This document shows positions 18,479 through 27,297 of a DNA stretch of 64,000 bases, piece by piece; within the stretch, counting starts at the first letter, position 1; each line of letters starts with the position of its first letter. Source of the stretch: an uncultured Sulfitobacter sp. (GTDB taxonomy: Bacteria > Pseudomonadota > Alphaproteobacteria > Rhodobacterales > Rhodobacteraceae); contig NZ_CANNBM010000002.1 in assembly GCF_947502895.1 (NCBI RefSeq), forward strand, positions 930,001 through 994,000, in the 5' to 3' direction. The notes under the pieces are model-generated. The model was not told the DNA's origin and did no database searches. It worked only from the letters and a program-made list of their open reading frames with translations. The position numbers and the translations under genes were made by a program.

Positions 18479-20683
18479 TCAGCCCCGAACATCCCAATCG
18501 TCATCGTCGGCCGCGTTTTTCTGTGCGGCCTCAACTGCATCGCGAGTTGCAGATGGTTTTTCTGGCATCACAGGATTGATTGAGCGGCCGAAACCATTTT
18601 CTGGGTTGGTGGTTTTATCGCGCGTGGGGACCACATCGAAGTTTACGGTCGCTTCTTTCTCTACGGCTTTGAAGCGTGCCTCTGTCCACTCATGATCCAT
18701 CACTTTGTAGGCACTCTGCCGTTCGGCGTTCAGATCTTTGATGTCAGTGATCGCACGGTAAATCACCTCTTCTTCCCACTCTTTTCGCTTTTCATCTTTC
18801 GTCCGCAGCGCACGGCGGGCAGCGTTCCAAGTTGTGGCATCGACATTCTTGAAAGCATCCGAAATTGATGGGACTTCAAACCACTGACCGTCCAACATTA
18901 CCTCGATGGCACCGATGTTTTCATCGTTCCAACGCACCTGGACTTTTTGGCTACCGTGCTTGTGATACCACTTCGCCAACTGACCAGAATGGTACTGAAC
19001 ATTAAGGACCCGAATACCATCTGGTTGGACCATACGTTCAAGCGGGAGGCCAAACGCCAGGCGTTTGTGACGCGCGCTGGGGGCCGCATTAAGGGGATAG
19101 TTGCCATCGGCGAGATCTTTCTCCCACTGTTCAAGCGGTGTACGGCCACACAAGCCCTCGTGCGGCGTGTTGTGATAGATATCTACAACCCACCGAACCA
19201 GAGCAAAGGCGAGATCATCGATGGTTAGACAGGCACGTTTTTCCGCTGGGTGATTTGCGCGGTCAAGAACGTTACTGAAAGTCCGGCCAGACAGGCGAGG
19301 CAGCAAAGACTGATCCAGTGTCCTGAAAGAGCGCTCGATATGACCACGCATTGAGGGCTGGCCTGCAATTGTTTGCGTTTTTGCAATTCCGAGATCTGCA
19401 CACGTCGACGAAAACAGAATGGACTTGAAGGCGCTCCCATTATCAACGGCGAGGTTTTCCGGCTTGCTAAACATAGCCCACGGCGAAAGTGCCCCGACAG
19501 CATCTGCAAACTGTCCCTTGTCGCTGACCACCATCCGGAGGCATTTGATTGCACTGCTGGTTTTGGGGTTCGCAGTAAGAGTCATTCCGACGATGCAACG
19601 GGTCCGGCAGTCAATTGCCGCAACCAACCACCATCGTTTTTGCTTATCGAGCAAATCCATCGCTTCGAGTTCCTCTTCTGAAAAGAGGGTAAGCATTCCA
19701 CTTTTGGCCATGATCGTGAGTAAATCGATTTTCTTCTCATCCATTTCAACCCGCTGAAATGGGCGCAGGACTTCAAGACCTCCCTTTACGGCCCGCATCT
19801 TCTTGAGGGCTTCTTCCTGGCCAAAACGCGCCACCAAAACACGAAACTTGCCAAGTCGGGAGATGTACTCGCTGACGGCTTTGCGGCCTGGCGTTCGGAG
19901 CAGTACCCGACCATCCGCTTTGCGAAGCACATTCGCTTCTTTAAATGCGTATTTTACATCTGCGGTGACCGTCGTCTGCCATTTCCTCTGCAGAGTGAGG
20001 TATTCCTTTTGGACAACCTGAGCCAACAACGTATTCTCTTCTACGCTATAGAAACTGTTGATGTTTCCCTGGTTGTTACTGTTGGAAATGAGGGCTTTTT
20101 TTCCTCCTTTCTTGTACAGGCTGACCCAACCGCGTAGGGTTCTGGAGGAGACCTGCCCTGGGATACTGACCGTACTTTTGGATTTTGGCTTACGGCCCTT
20201 ACCTTCTTTCCAAAGCCGCATATTTTCTGAGAACAGGGGATCGGGTAATGTTTCCGCAAGATACTCTTCCGCATTCTGACGAATTTCACCCATTGAAGCT
20301 GTGATAGCCTCATCTGTTCCTTTGACAGTTTTGGACGCTTTTAATTCAAGGAAACTTCGAACAAGAGCATGACGGCTTTCACATTCCTTACCCTGCGCCT
20401 CGGGGAGACCAGCAATAAAAGCATCTTCATTTAAATTGACAGAAAGAGGACGCAGGTGCTCAGGCAGTTGGCCAAACGGTGTCAACTCGATGTCCCCGGC
20501 CGCATTCATGCGATTCAGCGTACCGATGTCGTATGTTGCTTTTCTGTACGGATCATCGATGACAGAAAACGTTACTGTGCCGTTGGTCTGATAGGCGAAT
20601 TGCCAATCCTCACCATGCAGTTTGTAGACATGATTAATGTCGAGACCGAAGTTCAAGTATTCATTTTGAAAGTCTTTTGCCAT
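18479..20683 (-). CDS. tniA: DDE transposase (TniA/TnsB type)
   Basis: A 734-residue Mu-type transposase. The ATG at 20683 is chosen because AAGGA lies seven bases upstream; an in-frame ATG further upstream lacks a ribosome site. The DDE triad is readable as Asp315 (FQRVEMDEKKIDLL), Asp414 (NLAVDNGSAFK) and Glu450 (RGHIERSFRTLD). An N-terminal helix-turn-helix (VSSRTLRGWVSLYKKGGKKAL) precedes it and a Mu C-terminal barrel-like region follows. It joins 3' ends of the transposon to target DNA. It is encoded between tnsA and tniB. Confidence 0.93.
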   Translation of the reverse strand: MAKDFQNEYLNFGLDINHVYKLHGEDWQFAYQTNGTVTFSVIDDPYRKATYDIGTLNRMNAAGDIELTPFGQLPEHLRPLSVNLNEDAFIAGLPEAQGKECESRHALVRSFLELKASKTVKGTDEAITASMGEIRQNAEEYLAETLPDPLFSENMRLWKEGKGRKPKSKSTVSIPGQVSSRTLRGWVSLYKKGGKKALISNSNNQGNINSFYSVEENTLLAQVVQKEYLTLQRKWQTTVTADVKYAFKEANVLRKADGRVLLRTPGRKAVSEYISRLGKFRVLVARFGQEEALKKMRAVKGGLEVLRPFQRVEMDEKKIDLLTIMAKSGMLTLFSEEELEAMDLLDKQKRWWLVAAIDCRTRCIVGMTLTANPKTSSAIKCLRMVVSDKGQFADAVGALSPWAMFSKPENLAVDNGSAFKSILFSSTCADLGIAKTQTIAGQPSMRGHIERSFRTLDQSLLPRLSGRTFSNVLDRANHPAEKRACLTIDDLAFALVRWVVDIYHNTPHEGLCGRTPLEQWEKDLADGNYPLNAAPSARHKRLAFGLPLERMVQPDGIRVLNVQYHSGQLAKWYHKHGSQKVQVRWNDENIGAIEVMLDGQWFEVPSISDAFKNVDATTWNAARRALRTKDEKRKEWEEEVIYRAITDIKDLNAERQSAYKVMDHEWTEARFKAVEKEATVNFDVVPTRDKTTNPENGFGRSINPVMPEKPSATRDAVEAAQKNAADDDDWDVRG

Positions 20684-20705
20684 TAGATAATTCCTTCTGT
20701 TGGCT

Positions 20706-20771
20706 GGGTGCATTGCACCCAAATTTGGACAAGGGGATACTGATCCCGCGCACGAGATTTACGCGCGGGAT
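20706..20771 (-). other. Tandem hairpins between tnsA and tniA
   Basis: Two clean dyads fill most of the 111-bp gap: ATCCCGCGC/GCGCGGGAT (9-bp perfect stem, 11-nt loop, 20743-20771) and GGGTGCA-T-TGCACCC (15-bp palindrome, 20706-20720). The second sits 22 bp before the tniA start. Neither has a T-run. They may be mRNA processing or stability structures, or the shorter one an operator. Confidence 0.5.
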
Positions 20772-20794
20772 GTTCATTTTGATTGTTGAGAAGA

Positions 20795-21583
20795 TCAGGC
20801 TGCGGCTTGCATCTCATCACGTGAAACGACGGAGCTGACCTTCCGGACACCGAGACGTTGAGCTGGGATGAAGCCCCCGCCAGAGCCAGCAAGCGCAACG
20901 ATCGTCATAGGGCCGATCACTTCATGCTGCAGCGTACGGAGGTAGCGCTTCCGCAGAAGCCGAATAAGGGCATGATATCCTCGAGCCTGTAGCTCGGTCT
21001 CGATCGTTAAATCACGTAGGCTTCTACCAGCACTGTCAGGTAGTCCTGCGACCACATTCATAGCGGCTTCATCAGCCTCAGGATCGACCGACCGAACTGC
21101 TGCAAAAATCTTGGCATTAGATAGGTCCGTGGGGTCCATATCGGCATCTGTGATCAGTCGAACGTCATCAGCAAAGCCGAGTTCTTCTACCCACCAGGCA
21201 ACTTCTTGCATGTCGGCAATAAACTTGCCCGAAACCAGTCGAACTTCTGGTTTAACGGTACAAGCGATAACAGAACCGCAACCCAGTGTTGCTACCAAGT
21301 CGAAAACTCGCTCCTTCAGATTTTTCGGGTCCCAACCGTAGTGGAAACGGACTTGCTCTTGCAGCTTGACCACATCTGGCATGGAATTCAGCAAGTACTG
21401 CGAGCTCTGCTCTAATGCACTCTCGCCCTGCATGCGGTACCCTGGGCCGTCTCCGACGACCGAAATGGTCGTACAGTGACCTGCTGATGCTGCAGGTACG
21501 TCACGCTCAGCTTGCGACGGTCCGGGTAGAACAATCCCCGACGACATAGCGTCAGTGGTTGTGGGTAACATATTGATAGTCAT
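20795..21583 (-). CDS. tnsA: TnsA-like endonuclease
   Basis: A 262-residue protein with a TnsA-like PD-(D/E)xK nuclease pattern: Glu54 or Glu58 in ESALEQSSQYLLNSMPDVV, followed by QEQV; Asp95 in FDLVATL; and Lys111 in ACTVKP. In Tn7, TnsA cuts the 5' ends of the element so that, with TnsB, transposition is cut-and-paste. It is first in the operon, with GGAGAA before the ATG. The N-terminal 45 residues look unstructured. The family call rests on motif order, since overall identity to Tn7 TnsA appears low. Confidence 0.82.
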   Translation of the reverse strand: MTINMLPTTTDAMSSGIVLPGPSQAERDVPAASAGHCTTISVVGDGPGYRMQGESALEQSSQYLLNSMPDVVKLQEQVRFHYGWDPKNLKERVFDLVATLGCGSVIACTVKPEVRLVSGKFIADMQEVAWWVEELGFADDVRLITDADMDPTDLSNAKIFAAVRSVDPEADEAAMNVVAGLPDSAGRSLRDLTIETELQARGYHALIRLLRKRYLRTLQHEVIGPMTIVALAGSGGGFIPAQRLGVRKVSSVVSRDEMQAAA

Positions 21584-21595
21584 AACTTCTCCGTT

Positions 21596-21613
21596 CTCGG
21601 AACATGGTCCGAG
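21596..21613. promoter_or_regulatory. Dyad immediately upstream of tnsA
   Basis: CTCGGA at 21596 and TCCGAG at 21608 form an exact 6-6-6 inverted repeat, 12 bp before the tnsA ATG and just upstream of its ribosome site. A repressor bound here, or the equivalent RNA hairpin, could limit expression of the whole transposition operon. The regulator is not identified. Confidence 0.45.
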
Positions 21614-21712
21614 TTGAATATTTCGCTATGACCGAATGCGGAGTTGCGGACGCCCATATTTGGGTCTATTGTCAGCATTGAAATCGCGGCCGCAGTCGGT
21701 CGTAACCTTAGA

Positions 21713-21738
21713 GCGTCCCTTCGGGGGCGCCTTTTTTT
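21713..21738 (+). terminator. Orphan plus-strand terminator with UUCG loop
   Basis: GCGTCCC pairs with GGGGCGC (one G-U pair) around a TTCG tetraloop and is followed by CTTTTTTT. This is a textbook rho-independent terminator on the plus strand. There is no plus-strand gene upstream within the element; upstream is only the minus-strand transposition operon. Confidence 0.8.
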
Positions 21739-22521
21739 CCTTTGGTCCTTTTTGCTGTTTGTTTCAGGACACCGATGTTTGATCGGTCCCGTTTTGATTC
21801 CACAGCTTGGAAATCACTACAAGCGTTTGTTTTCAAAGGCTTATTGAGAAATTTCCCCTTCGGGTTTTTCGCAATCCAAGAGCACAACATATAGGTCTCT
21901 CACTCCAAAGACTGGCAAAGTATGGCGTTCGACAATGAACATCCGTCAGAATAAATTTGGGCAAAGAAAAATCTTTCTGAACATTAGTGAAACTGTTTCT
22001 GATCCAATTGGGAGCGCGTTTTGCAAAGAAACCTCGCAAACTCGCGATAGTGATTCTGCATAATTCACCAAATTTCCAAAAGCACTTTGAGCAATGAATT
22101 CTGAGGTAGTACCAGCAGTCTTTGCGCCAAAGACGAACCGTGTTTCTGAGTTCTTCGCCATTTATTCTGCATCACATCACCCCTCATTGGTCGTCAGCTT
22201 TTCGCTTACTGCGCTTTCTCTCTCAGACCGCATGTGTCGGCATGTTGTTCAACACCGTCTTGGTCTGGGTATATAAATGACCTGTCATCTCGCTCAGGGC
22301 AACGAAATGCAGCATAAATCCATCAACAGTTCAATTTTCGCATCGAATGGCTATCAGCCGCTGATATACGTAAATTCAATATTATGTTTTTTTAATATTT
22401 GCGATGTAACTCTTGGAAATTTTTACAAATTTCGTCATATCTCAATGTGTCTCCTTCCCGCTTGGATTGAAGGATCGGGTCAGCTCTGGGTGCCCCGCCA
22501 GCATTACTGGAGTACATAACT

Positions 22522-24339
22522 GTGAACGTTATCGGGATCATTCGTGAAGCGGACCTCCTCACCAACGTTGGTCTCACCCATATTTTCAGCCGATCAGCGC
22601 AAATCTCCTGCGCACATCCGACGATTGCCAACGATACCCCGAAAGTTTCGCCCGTACTTCGAACCGACGCCTATGCAGATCGAGATGGTACATCTCTGGA
22701 TATAGCGACCTATATTGCCGGCCTATCGAAAGATGCTGCGTTCCAGATCGTCGAGCAACTTCTCGGAGAGATGTATCAATATGAGGGTGCAGGGTGCTGG
22801 CTCACCAGTGATGCTGCAACGCAGCTCAGTTATCTAATAGGTTCTCCTTTGAAGAATGACGACTACGACTCTCCAGATTGGGACGAGTCCGACGGCGACC
22901 TTCTTAAACCGCCACCATTTGAAGATTTCTATGTTTTGAAATGGCCCTCATCGGTACGCTTTTCCTATGCTGGCTCGGTGCGCGTATGCCTTCAGTACTC
23001 AAGAAGCGTAAAGCTGCTAAACAAAGATACCGAAATTCGCTTCGCCGGATTTGCGGCAGATCGACCACTCATGCAGTCCCTCTCCGACCTATTTGGGCTC
23101 GATATTACAGTTGAACGTGGATTGCCGTGGGAACGCAACTGGTCCGAAGCTGCCGCCACTGAGATCATGATGCCGCCTTCTCCAATTCAACTGGAAACCG
23201 ACGATCCTCGGGTGGGCGAAGCAAATATGGGGCCGTCGTCGGTCTTCTTTTCCCGCGGCCGATTAGATCTCGAAGTGCTTGCGCTCCGCGATGCTGTAGA
23301 AAATGTCAGCTGTCGAACCATAATCTGCTTGTCAGATGGTACCTTGGAAAAACGCTCGAAAGACCCATCCGCAGCCCGTAGTTTAATTTGCCGCAAGGAC
23401 CGTCTCAGCGCAGTTCTACATGCGCCGAAGGGTGTCTTATATGAGAATGCACCTGACGCGAAAAATGTAGTGGTTGTTCGAGGTACAGATCAATTCCCGA
23501 CGCCCGTTCGGTTCGCCGATATAGGGGTCTATAGTAACAATCGCTCAAAATCAGGTTCGGCCCCGAATTGGTCGACTATACCTCTATCCAAAGAATCCAA
23601 GATTTCCTTACACAGATGGCGGGATGTTGAACGGGCGGAAATCGCTACAAATGAATATGTGTTAATCCCTCGACGCTACCTTTTATATGCTCCGGGTCCG
23701 AGAAGGATTGGTCAGCACCGGCCAGATGTGGAAACCGCCCGGCTCGACAGCCTTTTCAGAATCCACAGACCATCCGTAGTAACCGATGACCCTCCGGAAA
23801 CGGTGAATTTTAGAGAGGTCAGCCCACAGGATATCAGCGAAGATGGAATGGTTCTTGCGGCATCACGAGGCCTGACGGTAGGTCAGGCAAAATGGGAGAG
23901 CTTAGAACAACAGAAGCTGAGATCTGGTGATCTTCTGTTCACGATCAAAGGACAGGTCGGCAAGGTAGGGATATTCCTGCCTGAGGTGTTCGACAAACCG
24001 GAATGGGAACCTTGGTCGGCATCACAGTCACTCATGATTTTGCGACCGATATCAAGCGAGGTGAAAATCCATCCAGAAGTAATGTTCATGTATCTATCCG
24101 CGCGGGCGGTCCGAACTTACTGGCAAGCAATAGCTGCAGGAAACCGAAGTAAAGCCATCTCCATCCGTGACTTGGAAAACCTACGGGTCCCGTTGAGAAC
24201 CGCCGATCTTCAGCGAGAGATACGCGAAATGTTTGGTAAGGTTGTCAGAAATGCACGGCGTCGGTCTGCGCTGACTGCGAAAACTCAATCCCTGCGTGAA
24301 CATGCATGGGCTCAATTCTCGCGGGACGAAGTGCAATAA
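22522..24339 (+). CDS. Orphan methylase-like/HsdS-like specificity-domain protein
   Basis: A 605-residue protein with a GTG start after GGAG. Residues about 260-325 resemble the C-terminal part of an N6-adenine methylase domain (RTIICLSDGTLE, ICRKDRLSAVLHAPKGVLYENAPDAKNVVVV). The last 200 residues look like an HsdS target-recognition domain (LRSGDLLFTIKGQVGKVGIFL, WSASQSLMILRP, MYLSARAVRTYW, RSKAISIRDLENLRVPL, then a helical tail). No SAM-binding FxGxG or catalytic NPPY/DPPY motif is visible. No methylase or restriction partner lies nearby. It may be a DNA-recognition protein without catalysis; its job is unknown. Confidence 0.65.
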   Translation: MNVIGIIREADLLTNVGLTHIFSRSAQISCAHPTIANDTPKVSPVLRTDAYADRDGTSLDIATYIAGLSKDAAFQIVEQLLGEMYQYEGAGCWLTSDAATQLSYLIGSPLKNDDYDSPDWDESDGDLLKPPPFEDFYVLKWPSSVRFSYAGSVRVCLQYSRSVKLLNKDTEIRFAGFAADRPLMQSLSDLFGLDITVERGLPWERNWSEAAATEIMMPPSPIQLETDDPRVGEANMGPSSVFFSRGRLDLEVLALRDAVENVSCRTIICLSDGTLEKRSKDPSAARSLICRKDRLSAVLHAPKGVLYENAPDAKNVVVVRGTDQFPTPVRFADIGVYSNNRSKSGSAPNWSTIPLSKESKISLHRWRDVERAEIATNEYVLIPRRYLLYAPGPRRIGQHRPDVETARLDSLFRIHRPSVVTDDPPETVNFREVSPQDISEDGMVLAASRGLTVGQAKWESLEQQKLRSGDLLFTIKGQVGKVGIFLPEVFDKPEWEPWSASQSLMILRPISSEVKIHPEVMFMYLSARAVRTYWQAIAAGNRSKAISIRDLENLRVPLRTADLQREIREMFGKVVRNARRRSALTAKTQSLREHAWAQFSRDEVQ

Positions 24340-24551
24340 TATATGATTTCATCACTTTTCGAGGACGAGTTTCACTGAACGTTTTCATGCCCATGAAAAT
24401 TCGTTTTTGAATCGCGATATACGGCATTGAACATAACCTATTCGTTACGCGGGTAGTCGGACAATATCGCTGTCCGACTGTGATACAATGGCGTTGATCT
24501 CAATAAACACCCTACAGCGGATTGGACCCCCGAGCTGTCATTTTACATTTT

Positions 24552-25127
24552 TTACGTAACAGGATGTAACACTACACGGGTGCGCATCGGGACTTTGTCA
24601 TAGAGCTCGACAATCTGATCATTCACGAGCCTTGCGCACCCATTTGAGACAGCACGCCCGAGAGTCTTTGGATTGTTCGTACCATGCACGCGTAGTAGTG
24701 TATCACCAAGGCCTGGCTGAAAAAGATAAAGCGCACGAGCACCCAAAGGGTTTTTCAGGCCACCAGGCATTCCTTTGCGAAGGGGACCATACTTTTCCGG
24801 CTCGCGACGCAGCATGCCAGGTGTTGGTGTCCAACTCGGCCACTTCCTCTTTGCACCTACGTAAAATTCGCCTGCTTCATAAAGACCGGGACGGCCTACA
24901 CCCACAGTATATCGGATTGCACGGTTATTGGGTTGGGTCCAATAAAGAGCGAAATGGTTTGGGATAACATGAATTTCGTAAGGAGCAGCCCTGATTGGGG
25001 ATTTTACAACCTTGGGAAGGAATTCTGGTGGGAGATCATATTTTGGTAAGACGACATGAGCTGAAACAGGATTGTTGAGAAAAGTTACTGCTGCTCCGGT
25101 AGTCAGGATAAATTTTCTTCTATTCAT
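24552..25127 (-). CDS. L,D-transpeptidase (YkuD family)
   Basis: A 191-residue exported protein; ATG at 25127 gives MNRRKFILTTGAAVTFLNNPVSA, a short signal peptide with a Tat-like RR. The YkuD active site is His148 (LLRVHGT) with Ser161-Asn-Gly-Cys164-Ala-Arg166. These enzymes make 3-3 crosslinks or attach proteins to peptidoglycan in the periplasm. It is the first of three related genes in tandem (24552-27112), separated by a lipoprotein gene on the opposite strand. Confidence 0.88.
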   Translation of the reverse strand: MNRRKFILTTGAAVTFLNNPVSAHVVLPKYDLPPEFLPKVVKSPIRAAPYEIHVIPNHFALYWTQPNNRAIRYTVGVGRPGLYEAGEFYVGAKRKWPSWTPTPGMLRREPEKYGPLRKGMPGGLKNPLGARALYLFQPGLGDTLLRVHGTNNPKTLGRAVSNGCARLVNDQIVELYDKVPMRTRVVLHPVT

Positions 25128-25203
25128 TAACAAAGGCTTTCGACATATAACGAGGTAGGCGAAGCATGCAGCTCTCTGGTTCAGGGCAACATGCTTCGAG
25201 TGA

Positions 25204-25794
25204 TTAGAAAATCTTAACTTGTGTCCCGACTTCGGCAAGAGCAAATAGTTCTTCAATATGCTCATTATAGAGGCCTATGCACCCATTTGAGGATGGCCTA
25301 CCTATTTTCCGAGTGTCCCCTGTCCCGTGGACGCGATAATATTGCCATGAAAGATAGAGTGCGTGGGTGCCCAGAGGGTTATCCGGACCTGGAGGCCAAA
25401 AGTCTGGCCAGTCAGGGTTACGGATTTTCATCGACGGGGTTGGACGCCAAGTTGGTCCTTCTACTTTCTTAATCACACTTGTGTAACCGCGTTTGGTCAG
25501 CTCTTCGGATTCCGGCACACTGGAAGGGTAGAGTTTATAGACATTCTGGTCTTCAGACCAATACTGGACCGCTCGGGAATCTATATCGCAGAGAATTACA
25601 CCATTCTTCAGATCGTCAAAGTGATCGCGCCAATTGGCAATCGCAAAGCCCGATGAATTCCTTCGTACAGCAGGTGCCGGAGGAGGTGGCCCGTTCTGAG
25701 CAAGAGCGGAGCCTGCTGTCAGAACAAATCCACCGGCCGCTGCTCCAAGAAGGGCTCCGCGCCTTGTGATAGTTGCATCCTTTGTAAACTTCAT
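25204..25794 (-). CDS. L,D-transpeptidase (YkuD family), metal-regulated promoter
   Basis: A 196-residue protein starting at 25794 with a Tat signal (TRRGALLGAAAGGFVLTAGSALA). The YkuD site is His156 (YRVHGTGD) and SSNGCIG with Cys172; the usual arginine two residues after the cysteine is glycine here. A MerR-type promoter with a 19-bp spacer lies just upstream (25826-25856), matching those of the metal operons nearby. The crosslinking role is family knowledge, and induction by metal is inferred. Confidence 0.87.
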   Translation of the reverse strand: MKFTKDATITRRGALLGAAAGGFVLTAGSALAQNGPPPPAPAVRRNSSGFAIANWRDHFDDLKNGVILCDIDSRAVQYWSEDQNVYKLYPSSVPESEELTKRGYTSVIKKVEGPTWRPTPSMKIRNPDWPDFWPPGPDNPLGTHALYLSWQYYRVHGTGDTRKIGRPSSNGCIGLYNEHIEELFALAEVGTQVKIF

Positions 25795-25825
25795 AGTGCA
25801 TTCCTTGATCCCGCCATTTTTGAAG

Positions 25826-25856
25826 CTTCTACAACCTTCACCTACTGGAGGTTCAA
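25826..25856 (-). promoter_or_regulatory. MerR-type promoter upstream of L,D-transpeptidase
   Basis: Minus strand: TTGAAC, a 19-bp spacer (CTCCAGTAGGTGAAGGTTG), then TAGAAG as a weak -10. The -35 box and first spacer bases match the promoters at 27836 and 35355 (TTGAACCTC). It lies 32 bp before the start codon. Confidence 0.62.
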
Positions 25857-26099
25857 GCGATTTCTCATCACAAAAAAGTGAGATCGATATTTCTGAAAAC
25901 GTGCTGTGCGAGCAAAGTATCACCCTGCGGTTTTAGCACTGTGCGTTTATGCTCTACTTCACCACAAACGGAAGGCTATTCGCATGAAGATCGCTTGCAT
26001 AGGTTGCTCTGGTCCGTAATGGGTAGTTAAGTGAAGGCCGACAAAATGCAATTTCAAGCACACTTCCCCACATACTCGGAAACTAAAAGGAACGGCAAA

Positions 26100-26390
26100 A
26101 TGAAATTATGTATGAGTGGTCTCGGTCTTGCGATACTCGCACTCGGTGGATGTGCTGATCTTGCTGGTCAAACGAGCGCTTCCAATGACATTTTCATCAA
26201 AGAGTTGCCGGAGGGTGTTCTTGAGATTGCAGCACCTTTTCAGGACTTAAACGCAGTCAAAATTGAGCCGACAGATGGGTGCTTTGTCTACCGCTACGTA
26301 GGCCCTGTTGAGACGACATACTTGCCGTTGCGGTCAAAACGCGGAAATCCAATATGTTCAAGACCAGAAGGCGTGCCCGCAACTGGTTAA
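26100..26390 (+). CDS. Small lipoprotein, unknown function
   Basis: A 96-residue protein; ATG at 26100 gives a signal peptide ending in the lipobox LALGGC. The mature part (ADLAGQTSASNDIFIKELPEGVLEIAAPFQDLNAVKIEP) is short and has two cysteines (DGCFVYRY, NPICSRPEG). It may be membrane-anchored in the periplasm. No family is recognised. It sits alone on the plus strand between two L,D-transpeptidase genes. Confidence 0.7.
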   Translation: MKLCMSGLGLAILALGGCADLAGQTSASNDIFIKELPEGVLEIAAPFQDLNAVKIEPTDGCFVYRYVGPVETTYLPLRSKRGNPICSRPEGVPATG

Positions 26391-26446
26391 TCCAGCCGCA
26401 GGATCGATTGCTGTCCTGATGCGGAAGAAGCAGGCCTGATGTTTGC

Positions 26447-27112
26447 TCAACTCTTTGCGGTAATTCTGTCTTCTGGCGGATAGAGGATTGCTGAGGAGCC
26501 GGTTGAGACCTGATCATAGAGCCCGTTGATGTGAGCCATTACCATTCGAACGCATCCCGAGCTTGCACGTCCACCGATTGATTTCGGGCTCGGCGTGCCG
26601 TGAATCCGCAGGTAGGTGTCGCGATTACCAACATAGAGATAGAGCGCTCGCGAGCCGAGAGGATTGGTAGGTCCACCGTCCACGCCATCGGCAACGGGCC
26701 CATATGTTGCAGGATCACGTTCAATCATTGCAGGGGTTGGCGTCCAGGTCGGCCAGTGTGTTTTGCGTTTGATCAGATACGTTCCTGGCTCGTAAAGGTT
26801 TCCCCGAGCGATCGCGACGCCGTAGCGCATAGCAGTTCCATCATTGCGGATATGATAGAGATATCGGGCAACTGCATCGACATGAACATCTCCAGGAGTC
26901 AGGCTGTCGTTTGCTTGCACAAGCTGCGGAAGAAACCGTGGATGAAATCCCCATGGGTTGGACGTGGCAGGGTCATAATTTGCGGGTGTAACCTGAGCAT
27001 CCCAAGCGTCCCACTTTGATCGGTTAGAGGTTGGAGCCGCCAGTGCTGCCTGAGGTATAGGTGCAGAAAACAAAGCAGCAGTAGAGATGACAAAATGGCG
27101 TCTGGTCAACAT
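26447..27112 (-). CDS. L,D-transpeptidase (YkuD family)
   Basis: A 221-residue protein starting at 27112 with MLTRRHFVISTAALFSAPIPQAALA, a Tat-like signal. The YkuD active site is complete: His171 (LRIHGTP) and SSGCVRM with Cys187 and Arg189. The middle part shares the TWTPTPAMIERDPATYGP segment with the transpeptidase at 24552, so the two are paralogues. Periplasmic peptidoglycan crosslinking is the family role. Confidence 0.88.
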   Translation of the reverse strand: MLTRRHFVISTAALFSAPIPQAALAAPTSNRSKWDAWDAQVTPANYDPATSNPWGFHPRFLPQLVQANDSLTPGDVHVDAVARYLYHIRNDGTAMRYGVAIARGNLYEPGTYLIKRKTHWPTWTPTPAMIERDPATYGPVADGVDGGPTNPLGSRALYLYVGNRDTYLRIHGTPSPKSIGGRASSGCVRMVMAHINGLYDQVSTGSSAILYPPEDRITAKS

Positions 27113-27297
27113 ATCAAAACAACCTTCTAGTGAGTGGCGTGAGAGACGTATGTCAGCGACCGGCCACAATTCCAAGCGGAACCAGTCACATCTTTGTGTG
27201 GGGGTGACGGATCAAGCTCTGCAAAAAGCAAACAGTTTTAGAACACTTTCACGTCGAATAATTTCCGACAAACAATAAGGATCATGCGCTTGGGCAT

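Larger units (their letters stand above)
21584..22521. other. 940-bp gene-free region upstream of tnsA
   Basis: This AT-richer stretch separates the transposition operon from the first cargo gene. It holds a dyad next to the tnsA start and a strong plus-strand terminator, described separately. Several short open frames exist, but none has a family motif or convincing ribosome site. Confidence 0.55.

Noticed and set aside
21833..22161. Short minus-strand open frames upstream of tnsA
   Set aside because: They overlap one another and have no ribosome site or family motif.
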